Source of the DNA: Pseudoxanthomonas indica
GTDB lineage: Bacteria; Pseudomonadota; Gammaproteobacteria; Xanthomonadales; Xanthomonadaceae
NCBI RefSeq assembly: GCF_900167565.1
Contig: NZ_FUZV01000001.1
Span: 868,001-932,000 of the forward strand
DNA length: 64,000 nucleotides
Direction of reading: 5' to 3'
The notes under the pieces: generated by a model
Database searches by the model: none
What the model was told of the DNA's origin: nothing
The model's input: only the letters and a program-made list of their open reading frames with translations
Program-made: the position numbers and the translations under genes
In this document: piece after piece, positions 1 to 9,885 of the stretch
Position numbering within the stretch: position 1 is the first letter of the stretch
How the letters are laid out: each line of letters begins with the position of its first letter

Positions 1-9
1 TTGGCGGCG

Positions 10-1260
10 TTACTGCCCCGCCATTGCGCGCAGGGTGATGCCGACCACGTAGGCAGCGCCAGTACCCGTCGCATAACCCAGCGTACCCAGCAGCACACCC
101 ACCGGCGCCAGCGCAGGGTGGAAGGCGCTGGCCAGCACCGGCGCCGAGGCCGGGCCACCGATATTGCTCTGCGACGCAATCGCGAAATAGAAGAACGGTA
201 CGCGCAAGAGTTTGCCGACCATCCACAGCAACACGATGTGCACGGCGATCCACAGCACGCCGAGCAGGAACAGCCACGGGCGCTCCAGCAAGGCCAACAG
301 ATCCATCTGCATGCCGATGCAGGCAATCAGGAAGTACAGGAACAGCGAGCCCCACTTGGATGCACCGGCGCCTTCCAGCGTGCGCGCGCGGGTGAAGCTC
401 AACAGCAGGCCGACGGCGGTGGCCAGCAACACCACCCACACAAACGGCTTGTCCAGGCTCACCGTGGACGACCACGACACATTCGCGGCAAACCACGTCG
501 ACAGCGGCGAAGCCAGCGCATGCGCCAGGCCCACTGCACCGAACGCCACGCCGGCCAGGATCATCAGGTCCGCCAGGGTCGGGATGCGTGCATGCTGCGC
601 CTGGTAACTGGCGATGCGATCACGCAGGTCGTCAATGGCCGATGTGTCGGCGCCGCTGCGCTGATCGATGCGTTGCGCGCGTGCCGCGCAGAAAATCAGC
701 ACCGCCATCCACACATAGCCCACGCCGACATCGACCACCGCGAACTGGCCGAAGGTGGTGGAATTGACCTCGAAGATTTCCTTCATCGCCAGCATGTTGG
801 CGCCGCCGCCGATCCAGCTGCCGGCCAATGCGGCCATGCCGGCCCAGGTGTCGCCGGCCACGGTCTCCGGATGGAACCAGGCCATCAGCTGGAACGCCAC
901 CACCGCGCCCAGCATGATGCTCAGCACCGCGGCGACGTACATGGCCAGCATCTTCCAGCCCAGTCCCAGGATGCCCTTGATGTCGATGCTCAGGGTCAGC
1001 AGCACCAGTGCGGCGGGCAGGAACACGTCACGCGCGATCGGGTTGTACAGCGAGGTGTGCTCGCCGTCGATCAGACCGAAGGTGTTGTACAGACCCGGGA
1101 TGAAATAGCACAGCAGCAATGCCGGCACGAAACTGTAGAACTTCTGCAGGTGGCGGTTGCTGCTGCTGGACGTCCAGAAGATCACGCCCAGGGTGGCGGC
1201 GATCAGGCCGAAGACGATGATGTCATTGCTGATGAACGCGGTGCTGGCTTCGACCGCCAT
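10..1260 (-). CDS. DUF819 family integral membrane protein
   Basis: A 416-residue polytopic membrane protein that I assign to the DUF819 (YjcL-like) family by its overall pattern: a short N-terminus, an early segment around FVPALLLCYFIPGLYNT, then about ten hydrophobic segments with a glycine-rich stretch SWIGGGANMLA near residue 170 and SNIGGPASAPVLA near residue 365. These repeated Gly-rich re-entrant-like motifs resemble sodium/solute symporters, but no substrate is established for the family. The ATG at 1260 follows an AGGGGA Shine-Dalgarno sequence. The gene lies downstream of the secreted S9 peptidase on the same strand but is separated from it by a strong hairpin, so it is probably transcribed separately. 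Confidence 0.85.
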   Translation of the reverse strand: MAVEASTAFISNDIIVFGLIAATLGVIFWTSSSSNRHLQKFYSFVPALLLCYFIPGLYNTFGLIDGEHTSLYNPIARDVFLPAALVLLTLSIDIKGILGLGWKMLAMYVAAVLSIMLGAVVAFQLMAWFHPETVAGDTWAGMAALAGSWIGGGANMLAMKEIFEVNSTTFGQFAVVDVGVGYVWMAVLIFCAARAQRIDQRSGADTSAIDDLRDRIASYQAQHARIPTLADLMILAGVAFGAVGLAHALASPLSTWFAANVSWSSTVSLDKPFVWVVLLATAVGLLLSFTRARTLEGAGASKWGSLFLYFLIACIGMQMDLLALLERPWLFLLGVLWIAVHIVLLWMVGKLLRVPFFYFAIASQSNIGGPASAPVLASAFHPALAPVGVLLGTLGYATGTGAAYVVGITLRAMAGQ

Positions 1261-1322
1261 CGGCGATTCCCCTTGCTTGCATGAAGCTGTGCGCGCGGCA
1301 TCCCCGCCACACGGACAGAAAG

Positions 1323-1350
1323 ACGGCGCGCCGGGAATCCGGCGCGCCGT
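1323..1350 (-). terminator. Hairpin terminator of the S9 peptidase gene
   Basis: A perfect 12-bp inverted repeat (ACGGCGCGCCGG, loop GAAT, CCGGCGCGCCGT) starts 6 nt past the peptidase stop codon. On the minus strand it is followed by CTTTCTGT, a short T-rich tail, as expected of a rho-independent terminator. Confidence 0.75.
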
Positions 1351-1356
1351 GCGTGC

Positions 1357-3423
1357 TTACTCGCCGATGTGCTGCTTCAGCCAGGCGTTGACGGTGTCAT
1401 GCCACAGCAGGCTGTTCTGCGGCTTGAGCACCCAGTGGTTTTCATCGGGGAAGTACAGGAACTTCGACTCGATGCCCTGGCGCTGGTTGGCGGTGAACGC
1501 CGCCAGGCCCTGCTCCACCGGGATGCGGTAGTCGAGCTGGCCATGGATCACCAGCATCGGCTTCTTCCAGTCCTTGACGTGGTTGACCGGGTTGAACTTC
1601 TCATAGTTCGCGGCCACGGCATACGGCGTGCCGCCCTGCTCCCACTCGGTGAACCACAGTTCTTCGGTGGCGTAACCCATCATGCGTTGATCGAACACGC
1701 CGTCGTGGTTGACCAGGCACTTCCACGGCGAGTTCCAGTTGCCGGCGATCCAGTTGACCATGAAGCCGCCGTAGCTGGCGCCCAACGCGCAGGCCTTGTC
1801 GCCATTGAGGAAGCTGTACTTCTGCTGCGCCGCGGCCCAGCCCTTCTGCAGATCCTCGAGCGGGCGATCCCCCCAGTGCTGGCTGATCGCATCGGTGAAC
1901 GCCTGGCCGTAACCGGTGGAGCCGTGGAAATCGATCATCACCACCGCGTAGCCCTGGCCCGCGTAAGTCTGCGGGTTCCAGCGGTAGCTCCAGCCATTGC
2001 CGAAGCTGCCCTGCGGACCACCGTGGATCAGGAACGCCACCGGATACTTCTTGCCCGGCTGGTAGTTGTACGGCTTGACCACGTAGCCGTGCACGGTCTC
2101 GTTGTTCCAGCCCTTGAAGTTGAACTGCTCGAAGTCGCCGAACGCGACGTCCTTCAGCACCTCCTGCGCGCTGGGGGTGATCGCGCGCTCGGGCGCGCCG
2201 GCTTCCAGCGAGGTGGTGAACAGTTGGTCACCGCTCTTCAGCGAGTTGCGGGTAAAGGCGAGCGTGTTGCCGGCGATCTCGAACGCGGAAATGCTGCCGT
2301 TGCCGATCAGCTTTTCCGCCTTGCCGCTGGCGATGTCGACACGGAACAGCGGGTGTTCGCCCATGTCCTGCGCGGTGGTGTAGACGCTCTTGCCGTCCGC
2401 CGACAAGGTGATGCCGTCGGCCGAGCTGTCCCAGTTCGCGGCGATTTCGCGCGCGGCGCCGCCGTTGGCGTCCATCGCCATCAGCGCGAAGCGGTCGGCT
2501 TCAAAACCCGGGCGCTTCATCGCACGGTAGTACAGGGTCTTGCCGTCGGCGCTGAACACCGGGCCGGTATCCCAGGCGGGGTTGGCCGCGGTCAGATTGA
2601 CCGGCGCGGCGCTGCCGTCGGCCTGCAGGCGATACAGATCGAAGTTGGTCGACCACGGCTCGCCCTTGGGCTGCACGCGCAGGCTGGCGACGATCGTCGC
2701 GCCGTCCGGCGACCAGGTGTATTCGTCCGAGCCACCAAACGGCTTGGACGGCGCGTCGCCATCGAGCGTGTCGGTCAGCGAGACAGCACTGGCCACGGTC
2801 TTGCCGGCCGCCGGCAATGCGGCGACGAACAAACGGCTGCGACGGCCATCGGCCCAGGTGTCCCAGTGGCGCACGAAGATGTTGTCGTAGACCACGCCGC
2901 TGGCCTTCCTGGCGGCCGTGGCGTCGAGCTTCTTCTGCGTGCAGGCGAAGTCGGCCTTGCAGTCGGCGAAGGTGTCGGCGCTGAACGCCACGCGGCTGCC
3001 ATCGGGCGAGATGCGGTAGCTGCCGACATCCAGCACGAAGGCGGTCAGCTGGGTCGGTTCACCGCCCGAAGCGGCGATCGCGTACAGCTGCTGCGTGCCC
3101 GACTTGCCGCTGAGGAAGTACACCGTCTTGCCGTCCGGCGAGTAGCTCGGCGAGTTGACGTTCCAGCCTTCCGGGGTCAGGCGCTTGGGCGGGCCCATGT
3201 CGCGGGTCAACAGGTTGCGCGTCCACAGGCCGGTGCTGGCCTTGGTCAGCTCCTTGTCGATCTGGCGCTTGGCGAAGACCACATGGGCGCCGTCCGGCGA
3301 GAGCACCGGCGAAGACACCCGGTCGAGCGCGGCCATGTCGCGCACATCCAGACCGCGGGTGGCGGCCAGCGCCGGCAGCGTGGCGAGCAGGCAGAAAGGC
3401 AGAACAGCAAGTCGGAAGGTCAT
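1357..3423 (-). CDS. Secreted S9 family (prolyl oligopeptidase-type) peptidase
   Basis: A 688-residue serine peptidase with an N-terminal signal peptide (MTFRLAVLPFCLLATLPALAA), a WD40-like beta-propeller of about 400 residues with repeated SPDG motifs, and a C-terminal alpha/beta hydrolase domain. The nucleophile motif GASYGG places Ser550; Asp631 (QLDYR) and His663 (DENHW) complete the triad. The architecture matches periplasmic dipeptidyl-peptidase 5 / acylaminoacyl-peptidase relatives that cut short peptides. The start at 3423 is preceded by GGAGATACCCGGA. Two peptide-type transporters lie next to it (3590-5545 and 5723-7546), so a joint role in periplasmic peptide breakdown and uptake is a reasonable inference. 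The exact specificity cannot be read from the sequence. Confidence 0.93.
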   Translation of the reverse strand: MTFRLAVLPFCLLATLPALAATRGLDVRDMAALDRVSSPVLSPDGAHVVFAKRQIDKELTKASTGLWTRNLLTRDMGPPKRLTPEGWNVNSPSYSPDGKTVYFLSGKSGTQQLYAIAASGGEPTQLTAFVLDVGSYRISPDGSRVAFSADTFADCKADFACTQKKLDATAARKASGVVYDNIFVRHWDTWADGRRSRLFVAALPAAGKTVASAVSLTDTLDGDAPSKPFGGSDEYTWSPDGATIVASLRVQPKGEPWSTNFDLYRLQADGSAAPVNLTAANPAWDTGPVFSADGKTLYYRAMKRPGFEADRFALMAMDANGGAAREIAANWDSSADGITLSADGKSVYTTAQDMGEHPLFRVDIASGKAEKLIGNGSISAFEIAGNTLAFTRNSLKSGDQLFTTSLEAGAPERAITPSAQEVLKDVAFGDFEQFNFKGWNNETVHGYVVKPYNYQPGKKYPVAFLIHGGPQGSFGNGWSYRWNPQTYAGQGYAVVMIDFHGSTGYGQAFTDAISQHWGDRPLEDLQKGWAAAQQKYSFLNGDKACALGASYGGFMVNWIAGNWNSPWKCLVNHDGVFDQRMMGYATEELWFTEWEQGGTPYAVAANYEKFNPVNHVKDWKKPMLVIHGQLDYRIPVEQGLAAFTANQRQGIESKFLYFPDENHWVLKPQNSLLWHDTVNAWLKQHIGE

Positions 3424-3538
3424 TCCGGGTATCTCCGGGCGTGCAGGAAAACCCCGATGTTAGGCCGTAACGCGCGGCCGGCGCAAAGGCGGGAGGTCAC
3501 GGAACCACTCGCCCGCCGTGGCAGGACGCCTGAAACGA

Positions 3539-3564
3539 CGAAGGCGACCTTGCGGTCGCCTTCG
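3539..3564 (-). terminator. Hairpin terminator of the OPT transporter gene
   Basis: A perfect 11-bp stem (CGAAGGCGACC / GGTCGCCTTCG) with a TTGC loop lies 25 nt past the OPT transporter stop codon. On the minus strand it is followed by TCGTTTC, only weakly T-rich. It probably ends the OPT transcript before the peptidase gene. Confidence 0.65.
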
Positions 3565-3589
3565 CCTGAGGTGCGTAACGGGGGGCGGC

Positions 3590-5545
3590 TTACGCCGCGC
3601 CTTCGCCGCGTTTGCCAGTGCGATACAGCCACAGGCCGACGAAGGCGAGCACGGCCAGGCCGACCCACTGCGCCCATGCGCCCAGGTTGACCGGCAGCGC
3701 CAGCACTTCCGGGTTGGTGGTGACCACGATCGGAATCGCGATGGCGATACCCATCAGCGCTTCGCCGGTGATCAGGCCGGCCGAGAACAGCACGCCCGGA
3801 CGGTGCACGCGATCCTTGGCTTCCTCATCGTCCACGCGCACCTTGTGGAAGCGCTCGACGAAATGAGCCAGCAGGCCGCCGAGGAAGATCGGCACCATCA
3901 GTTCCAGCGGCAGGTAGATGCCGATGGCCGCCGCCAGCACCGGCACGCGGAAATGCGAGCCGCGCGACTTCAGCCAGTTGTCCAGCGCGATCACCAGCGC
4001 GCCGACCACGCCGCCGATGGCGATCATGGTCCACGGCAGCTGGCCACCGAACAGGCCCTTGGCCACCGACGCCATCAGGTTGGCCTGCGGGGCCGGCAGC
4101 GTACGCGAGCCGATGCCATAGGCTTCGGCCAGCAGGTTCAGCACCGGCGCCATGATCAGCGCGCAGGAGAACGCACCGATGGCCAGCATCAACTGCTGCT
4201 TCCACGGGGTGGCGCCGACCAGGTAGCCGGTCTTCAGGTCCTGCAGGTTGTCGCCTCCTACTGCCGCAGCGCAGCACACCACCGCGCCAATCATGATGGC
4301 GGCCACCGCACCCAGCGGCGCCGCGCTGCCCGCGGCCGGCAGGCTGCCGTCCTTGCCGAGCAGGAACAGCAACACCACCGAGGCGAACAGGATGGTGGCG
4401 ATGGTGATGCCCGACACCGGGTTGTTGGACGAACCGACCAGGCCGGCCAGATAACCGGACACCGAGACGAACAGGAAGCCGGCCACGATCATGATGATCG
4501 TCATCGGCACGCTGACATGCCATTGGCCGACGATGGCCTGGTACAGGCCCAGCAGCGGCAGCACGAACAGCACCAGCGCCACCAGCATCCACTTCATCGG
4601 CAGGTCGCGCTCGGTTTCACTGGTGACCACGCCACTGCCCTTGCGCGCAGCGGCAAAGCCACTCTTGATGCCGTCCAGCAGCGACTTGCGCAGCGAGAAC
4701 AGCGTCCACACGCCGCCCACCAGCATCGCGCCCACGCCCAGGTAGCGCACCTTGGCGCTCCAGATGGCGAAGGCGGCATCGGCCGCCGGTGCACCGGCAA
4801 TACTCTGCGCCAACGCCGGATCGCTGCCCAGGTAGAAGGCGTTGTAGATCGGAATGGCGATGTGCCAGGACAGCACCGCGCCGGACAACACCACGATGCC
4901 CACGTTCAAGCCGACGATGTAGCCCACGCCCAGCAGCGCCGGCGACAGGCCGGTGCCGATGTAGCCAATCAGCTTGCCGTTGGCGAAATAACCGGCCTGT
5001 GCCCAGCTGTCCGGAATCAGCCGCAGGCCGCTGGCGGCCGACAGCTTGACCAGCGCACCCAGCGCGGCGGAGATGCCGAGGATCTTCAGGCCCGGGCCGG
5101 GGTTCTCACCGGCCTTGAGCACTTCGGCCGCGGCCTTGCCTTCCGGGAAGGGCAGCGGGTCTTCGACGATCATCGAACGGCGCAGCGGCACCGAGAACAG
5201 CACGCCGAGCAGGCCACCGAGGCCGGCGATACCGAGCACCCACCAGTACTTGAAGTCCGGCCAGTAGCCCATCAGCACCAGCGCGGGGATGGTGAAGATG
5301 ACGCCGGCGGCAATCGACGAGCCCGCCGAGGCGCCGGTCTGGACGATGTTGTTTTCCAGGATGGTGCCGCCGCCGAGCAGGCGCAACACGCCCATCGAGA
5401 CCACGGCCGCGGGGATCGCGGTGGCCACGGTCAGGCCGGCAAACAGGCCCAGATAGGCGTTGGCTGCGGACAGGACCACCGCCAGCACGATGGCCAGCAC
5501 GACGGCTCGGAAGGTTAGCTGGGGCGGCGACGCGGCCTGATTCAT
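3590..5545 (-). CDS. OPT/YSL family oligopeptide transporter
   Basis: A 651-residue polytopic membrane protein of the OPT (oligopeptide transporter) superfamily. The open frame continues upstream to 7198, but the protein-like part starts at the ATG at 5545, where MNQAASPPQLTFRAVVLAI leads into the first membrane segment; everything upstream is antisense to the POT gene. Conserved-looking family stretches include NAYLGLFAGLTVATAIPAAV near residue 25, the EDPLPFPEG loop near residue 130 and the NLQDLKTGYLVGATPW segment. About 14-16 hydrophobic helices are visible. OPT proteins import peptides or metal chelates with protons. It lies divergently to the POT gene (177 nt apart), suggesting shared control of peptide uptake. 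Confidence 0.9.
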   Translation of the reverse strand: MNQAASPPQLTFRAVVLAIVLAVVLSAANAYLGLFAGLTVATAIPAAVVSMGVLRLLGGGTILENNIVQTGASAGSSIAAGVIFTIPALVLMGYWPDFKYWWVLGIAGLGGLLGVLFSVPLRRSMIVEDPLPFPEGKAAAEVLKAGENPGPGLKILGISAALGALVKLSAASGLRLIPDSWAQAGYFANGKLIGYIGTGLSPALLGVGYIVGLNVGIVVLSGAVLSWHIAIPIYNAFYLGSDPALAQSIAGAPAADAAFAIWSAKVRYLGVGAMLVGGVWTLFSLRKSLLDGIKSGFAAARKGSGVVTSETERDLPMKWMLVALVLFVLPLLGLYQAIVGQWHVSVPMTIIMIVAGFLFVSVSGYLAGLVGSSNNPVSGITIATILFASVVLLFLLGKDGSLPAAGSAAPLGAVAAIMIGAVVCCAAAVGGDNLQDLKTGYLVGATPWKQQLMLAIGAFSCALIMAPVLNLLAEAYGIGSRTLPAPQANLMASVAKGLFGGQLPWTMIAIGGVVGALVIALDNWLKSRGSHFRVPVLAAAIGIYLPLELMVPIFLGGLLAHFVERFHKVRVDDEEAKDRVHRPGVLFSAGLITGEALMGIAIAIPIVVTTNPEVLALPVNLGAWAQWVGLAVLAFVGLWLYRTGKRGEGAA

Positions 5546-5722
5546 GAAGCGGGTTCCAGTTTCACGGAAGCCCGACAAACTATCGGCAACGCCCGGGCAA
5601 GTCCAGTTTGATGGGCTCCGCCGTACCCCCGTCCGCCCTGCGGGCGCCTTGCCCCGAAGGGAGAAGGGGGATGGCAAATCGCCGCCGCTTATACTCGCCG
5701 GGCCTTTCCCGCCCGTGATTCC

Positions 5723-7546
5723 ATGTCCTCCGCCGTCAGCGATTTCACCGCTCCCCTGCCCGCCCGCGAAGACTTCCTGGGCCATCCCAAGGGCGTCTAC
5801 ATTTGTTTCTTCACCGAGATGTGGGAGCGCTTTTCCTTTTACGGGATGAAGGCGCTGCTGCTGCTGTACCTCACCAAGTACCACCTGTTTGGCGACAAGG
5901 CCGGCCTGGATCTGCTCGGCGCCTATGGCGGCATGGTCTATTGCATCCCGGTGATCGGCGGCGTGCTGGCGGATCGCTGGCTGGGCATGCGCAAGGCGGT
6001 GGTGTTTGGCGGTCTGTTGCTGGTGGCCGGCCATATCGGCATGGCGTTCGAAGGCACCGCGGCCACGGCCGCCGCCGGGGTAGTGTCGCGCGATGAAGGT
6101 TCGCTGCGCATCACCTACCTCTCGCTGGCGCTGATCATCATGGGCGTGGGTTTCCTGAAGCCGAACATCTCCACGATAGTCGGGCGCCTGTATGCGCCGG
6201 AAGACAATCGCCGCGATGCCGGTTTCAGCCTGTTCTATGCCGGCATCAACCTGGGTGCCTTGTTTGCTTCGCTGGTGTGCGGCTATCTGGGCGAGACGCT
6301 CGGTTGGCGCTACGGCTTCGGCGCGGCCGGCATCGGCATGCTGCTGGGTCTGGGCATGTTCCTGTGGGGCCAGAAATACCTGCATGGCCATGCCGAACCC
6401 GCGCAACCGCAATACCTGCGCGAATGCGTCCTCGGCGTGCCGCGCGAATGGTTGATCTATGCCATCGCCCTGGTCGGCGTGCTGCCGGTGGCCTGGTTGA
6501 TGTGGGCCGCCGCCAATGGCGCGTTTGCCCTGGGCGGCGAAATCTCGCTGGCGTTGATGCTGATGCTGCTGGTGTTGGCGGTGGTGCTGGGCTGGTTCGC
6601 CTGGTTCCTCGCCACCCAATGCACGCCGGTGCAGCGGCAGCAGATGCTCGCGCTGATGGCGATGATATTCATGGCGCTGGTGTTCTTTACCCTGTACGAG
6701 CAGACCTATGGCTCGTGGGTCACCTTCACCGATCGGATGATGACCAAGGACGTGGTGCCCTCGCTGGTGCAGGCGCAGGCCACGGTGATCTGGAGCGGTG
6801 ACTGGGCGCGCGATGTGATCACCTTCCTGGCGCGTGCGCCGTGGTCGACCTGGTCGCTGCTGCTGGCGCCGCTGGGTTTCGTGGTGGCGGCGCAGTGGTC
6901 GGATCAGCGGCCCAACTCGCGGCTGCCGCGGCAGATCTTCGTGGCGGTGGTACTGCTGATGCTGCTGTTCCTGGTGCGCGACTGCGTGGTGTTGCCGCAG
7001 ACCGCCGGTTCGCTGACCTACCTGGGCGCGTTCTTCCTGGTGGTGCTGGCACCGTTGTTTGCCGCGCTGTGGGCGTGGTTGGGCCGACGTGGCCGGGATC
7101 CTTCCAAACCGTTCAAGTCCTCGCTGGGTCTGATCATTGCCGGCCTGTCCTTCATCCCGATGGCCTGGGCGGCCAAACTGGTCGGCATGGACGGGCAACT
7201 GGCCAGCGTCTGGTGGCTGGTGCTGGCCTACCTGGTGCTGGAGATCGGCGAGATGTGCCTGTCACCTGTCGGCCTGTCGGCGGTGACCCAGCTGTCGGTG
7301 CCGCGCGTGGTGAGCCTGATGATGGGCACCTGGTTCCTGGCCACGGCGTTTTCCGAAGCGCTGGCCGCGTTGTTCGGCAAACTGGCGGCGATCGAGGTAC
7401 CGGAGGGCGAGACGATAATCGTCGCCGATGCCGCCGCCAAGTACGCCGACCTGTTCTGGTTGATGACCGGCATCGGGATTGGCTGCGGCATCATCGCGTT
7501 GCTGTTCTCGCCGCTGCTGCGGCGGATGATGCACGGCGTGCATTGA
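5723..7546 (+). CDS. POT family proton-dependent peptide transporter
   Basis: A 607-residue major-facilitator protein of the POT/PTR2 (peptide MFS) family. The diagnostic ExxERFxxYG proton-coupling motif is present as EMWERFSFYG (Glu32, Glu35, Arg36) in the first helix, and the second family signature appears around GVGFLKPNISTIVGRLY. It is longer than typical 12-14-helix E. coli DtpA (500 aa) because of a loop extension around residues 330-390. Substrates would be di- and tripeptides taken up with protons. A TATACT hexamer at 5690-5695 could be its -10 element, but I see no good -35. It ends 4 nt before the rmlD stop codon, tail to tail. Confidence 0.94.
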   Translation: MSSAVSDFTAPLPAREDFLGHPKGVYICFFTEMWERFSFYGMKALLLLYLTKYHLFGDKAGLDLLGAYGGMVYCIPVIGGVLADRWLGMRKAVVFGGLLLVAGHIGMAFEGTAATAAAGVVSRDEGSLRITYLSLALIIMGVGFLKPNISTIVGRLYAPEDNRRDAGFSLFYAGINLGALFASLVCGYLGETLGWRYGFGAAGIGMLLGLGMFLWGQKYLHGHAEPAQPQYLRECVLGVPREWLIYAIALVGVLPVAWLMWAAANGAFALGGEISLALMLMLLVLAVVLGWFAWFLATQCTPVQRQQMLALMAMIFMALVFFTLYEQTYGSWVTFTDRMMTKDVVPSLVQAQATVIWSGDWARDVITFLARAPWSTWSLLLAPLGFVVAAQWSDQRPNSRLPRQIFVAVVLLMLLFLVRDCVVLPQTAGSLTYLGAFFLVVLAPLFAALWAWLGRRGRDPSKPFKSSLGLIIAGLSFIPMAWAAKLVGMDGQLASVWWLVLAYLVLEIGEMCLSPVGLSAVTQLSVPRVVSLMMGTWFLATAFSEALAALFGKLAAIEVPEGETIIVADAAAKYADLFWLMTGIGIGCGIIALLFSPLLRRMMHGVH

Positions 7547-7550
7547 GCCG

Positions 7551-8447
7551 CTAGCGGCGCAACGACTCCAGCACGCGATCCAGCGCCGTCGTCCACTCGG
7601 GCAGTTCCTCGCCCAGCAGGTTCTGCAGCTTGCTGTTGTCCAGCCGCGAGTAGCTGGGGCGCGTGACGCGCGTGGGGTAATCCACGCTGCGAATCGGCGT
7701 GACGCTCGGCGCCTGCGCGAGCAGGCCGAGCACCGCGGCCTCATTCAACAGCGTCTGTGCGAAGCCCTGCCAGTGGGTGCCGCCGTTGGCGGTGAGGTGA
7801 TACGTGCCTTCGGCGTGCGGATGCTCGGCGAGCACGCGTGCGGTGACATCGGCAATCAGCCAGGCCGGCGTGGGCGTGCCGTACTGATCGGCCACCACGC
7901 GCAGCGCTTCGCCCTGGCGGGCGCGCTGCAACATGGCCAGCAGGAAGTTGCGACCTCGCGTGCCGTAGACCCAGGCCGTGCGGAAGATCAGATGGCGTGC
8001 GCCGCTGTCGCGAATCGCCTGTTCCCCCGCGAGCTTCGACGCGCCGTAGACACTCAGCGGTGCGGTGGCGTGATTTTCGTCGTAGGGATGCGCCGCCTGG
8101 CCGTCGAACACGTAGTCGGTGGAGTAATGGACCAGGGTGATGCCTGCTTCCAGACACGCCCGCGCCAGCGCGGCCGGTGCATGCGCATTGGTGCGGAACG
8201 CCGCGTCCGGATCCTCTTCGGCGCGATCGACCGCCGTGTAGGCGGCGGCATTGACCACGACGTCAGGCGCGATTCGGGAGACCAGCCGGGGCAACTGATC
8301 GGGTGCATCGAAATCGGCCACTTCGCATTCGCCGCCGTCGTCGAGTCGTCCGTCGCGCGTGGCGGCGACCACATGCGCCCGCGTGGCCAGGCTGCGGCGC
8401 AGTTCATGTCCGACCTGGCCATTGGCGCCGAGCAGGAGAATCTTCAT
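7551..8447 (-). CDS. rmlD: dTDP-4-dehydrorhamnose reductase RmlD
   Basis: A 298-residue short-chain dehydrogenase that reduces dTDP-4-dehydro-L-rhamnose to dTDP-L-rhamnose, the last step of the pathway. The Rossmann motif GANGQVG starts at residue 7, and the YGASK stretch supplies the catalytic Tyr/Lys pair. The frame is open to 8492, but the ATG at 8447 begins [10 protein letters not shown] and overlaps the rmlC stop by 4 nt (ATGA), so translation is probably coupled. It is the last gene of rmlBACD and converges with the POT gene. Confidence 0.95.
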   Translation of the reverse strand: MKILLLGANGQVGHELRRSLATRAHVVAATRDGRLDDGGECEVADFDAPDQLPRLVSRIAPDVVVNAAAYTAVDRAEEDPDAAFRTNAHAPAALARACLEAGITLVHYSTDYVFDGQAAHPYDENHATAPLSVYGASKLAGEQAIRDSGARHLIFRTAWVYGTRGRNFLLAMLQRARQGEALRVVADQYGTPTPAWLIADVTARVLAEHPHAEGTYHLTANGGTHWQGFAQTLLNEAAVLGLLAQAPSVTPIRSVDYPTRVTRPSYSRLDNSKLQNLLGEELPEWTTALDRVLESLRR

Positions 8448-9001
8448 GGCGTGTAGATCGGCAGCCGCTCGGGCGCCACATCCTCGAGCCACGGCGCGCG
8501 CTCATCCTTGGCCGACAGTATCGGCGTGCTGATCGGCCAGTCGACCGCCAAGGTGGCGTCGTTCCAGCGGATACTGGCATCGGCCTCGCGATCAAAGGGG
8601 GCCGTGCACAGGTAATTGAACACCGCGCGTTCGGACAACACGGCAAAGCCATGCGCGAAGCCTTCCGGAATCCACAGGTGACGTTTGTTTCCGGCACTCA
8701 GCAGGACGGCCGTCCAGCGACCGAAATGCGGCGACCCGCGACGGATATCCACCGCCACGTCATAGACCTCGCCTTCCAGCAGGCTCACCAGCTTGCCCTG
8801 CGGATTGGGCCACTGGTAATGCAGGCCGCGCAGCACCCCGCGGGTGGATGAGGACACGTTGCTCTGTACGAACCGGTCCGGCAAGCCGTGCGCGGCGAAA
8901 CGTTCGGCGTTCCAGGCTTCGTAGAAGAAGCCGCGATCATCGCCATGCACGGCCGGTTCGATGACCACGCAGCCCGGCAGGTTGGTCTCAATCACTTTCA
9001 C
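8444..9001 (-). CDS. rmlC: dTDP-4-dehydrorhamnose 3,5-epimerase RmlC
   Basis: A 185-residue cupin-fold enzyme that epimerises C3 and C5 of dTDP-4-keto-6-deoxyglucose. The family signature GVLRGLHYQ carries the catalytic histidine, and the downstream [10 protein letters not shown] stretch is the second recognisable block. Translation starts with GTG at 9001, overlapping the rmlA stop codon in GTGA. The 3' end overlaps rmlD by 4 nt. Length is normal for the family. Confidence 0.96.
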   Translation of the reverse strand: MKVIETNLPGCVVIEPAVHGDDRGFFYEAWNAERFAAHGLPDRFVQSNVSSSTRGVLRGLHYQWPNPQGKLVSLLEGEVYDVAVDIRRGSPHFGRWTAVLLSAGNKRHLWIPEGFAHGFAVLSERAVFNYLCTAPFDREADASIRWNDATLAVDWPISTPILSAKDERAPWLEDVAPERLPIYTP

Positions 9002-9885
9002 GGCACAGCGCCCCGCTGCAGCAGCGACAACAGATATTCACCGTAACCGTTCTTGGTCAGCGGTGCGGCCAGCCGCTGCAACTGCTCGGCATCGATCCAG
9101 CGATTGTCATAGGCGATTTCCTCGGGGCAGCACACGCGCAAGCCCTGGCGCGCCTCGATGGTTTCAATGAACGTGGCGGCTTCCAGCAAGGACTGGTAGG
9201 TGCCGGTGTCCAGCCACGCATAGCCGCGTCCGAGTGGCTCCAGGTGCAGGTCGCCGTCCTGCAGGTAACGGCGGTTGAGATCGGTGATCTCCAGCTCGCC
9301 GCGTGCGGAGGGTTTCAGTTCGGCAGCGTAATCGCTGGCACGGCCATCGTAGAAATACAGGCCCGTCACCGCGTAGTTGGAACGTGGATGCTCCGGCTTT
9401 TCTTCGATGCCGATCACGCGCCCGGAGCTGTCGAATTCGGCGACGCCGTAACGACCCGGGTCACGCACCCAGTAACCGAACACGGTGGCGCCGTGCTCGC
9501 GCGCGTTGGCGCGCCGCAGGATGTCGCCAAAGCCATGGCCGTGGAAGATGTTGTCGCCCAGCACCAGGCAGCTGGGTTGCCCGGCGACGAAATCGCGGCC
9601 AATCAGATAGGCCTGCGCCAGGCCATCCGGGCTGGGCTGCACGGCATAGTCGATGCGCATGCCCCACTGCGACCCATCGCCCAGCAGGTTGCGGAACAGC
9701 GCCTGCTCGTGCGGGGTATTGATGATCAGGACTTCGCGGATGCCTGCCTGCATCAGCACGCTGAGCGGGTAGTAGATCATCGGCTTGTCGTAGACCGGCA
9801 GCAATTGCTTGCTGATGGCCTGGGTGATCGGATACAGCCGCGTGCCGGAGCCGCCTGCCAGAATGATGCCCTTGCGCGTGCTCAT
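8998..9885 (-). CDS. rmlA: Glucose-1-phosphate thymidylyltransferase RmlA
   Basis: A 295-residue nucleotidyltransferase that makes dTDP-glucose from dTTP and glucose-1-phosphate, the committed step of dTDP-rhamnose synthesis. The N-terminal GGSGTRLYP nucleotide-binding loop, the DKPMIYYPL motif and the EEKPEHPRS motif are all present. The frame extends to 9963, but the ATG at 9885 ([12 protein letters not shown]) overlaps the rmlB stop by 4 nt and gives the usual length. Confidence 0.96.
   Translation of the reverse strand: MSTRKGIILAGGSGTRLYPITQAISKQLLPVYDKPMIYYPLSVLMQAGIREVLIINTPHEQALFRNLLGDGSQWGMRIDYAVQPSPDGLAQAYLIGRDFVAGQPSCLVLGDNIFHGHGFGDILRRANAREHGATVFGYWVRDPGRYGVAEFDSSGRVIGIEEKPEHPRSNYAVTGLYFYDGRASDYAAELKPSARGELEITDLNRRYLQDGDLHLEPLGRGYAWLDTGTYQSLLEAATFIETIEARQGLRVCCPEEIAYDNRWIDAEQLQRLAAPLTKNGYGEYLLSLLQRGAVP

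Noticed and set aside
3590..7198. A 1202-codon open frame on the minus strand
   Set aside because: Only the part from 3590 to 5545 reads as an OPT transporter; the upstream half has low-complexity Gln/Arg/His-rich sequence antisense to the POT gene.
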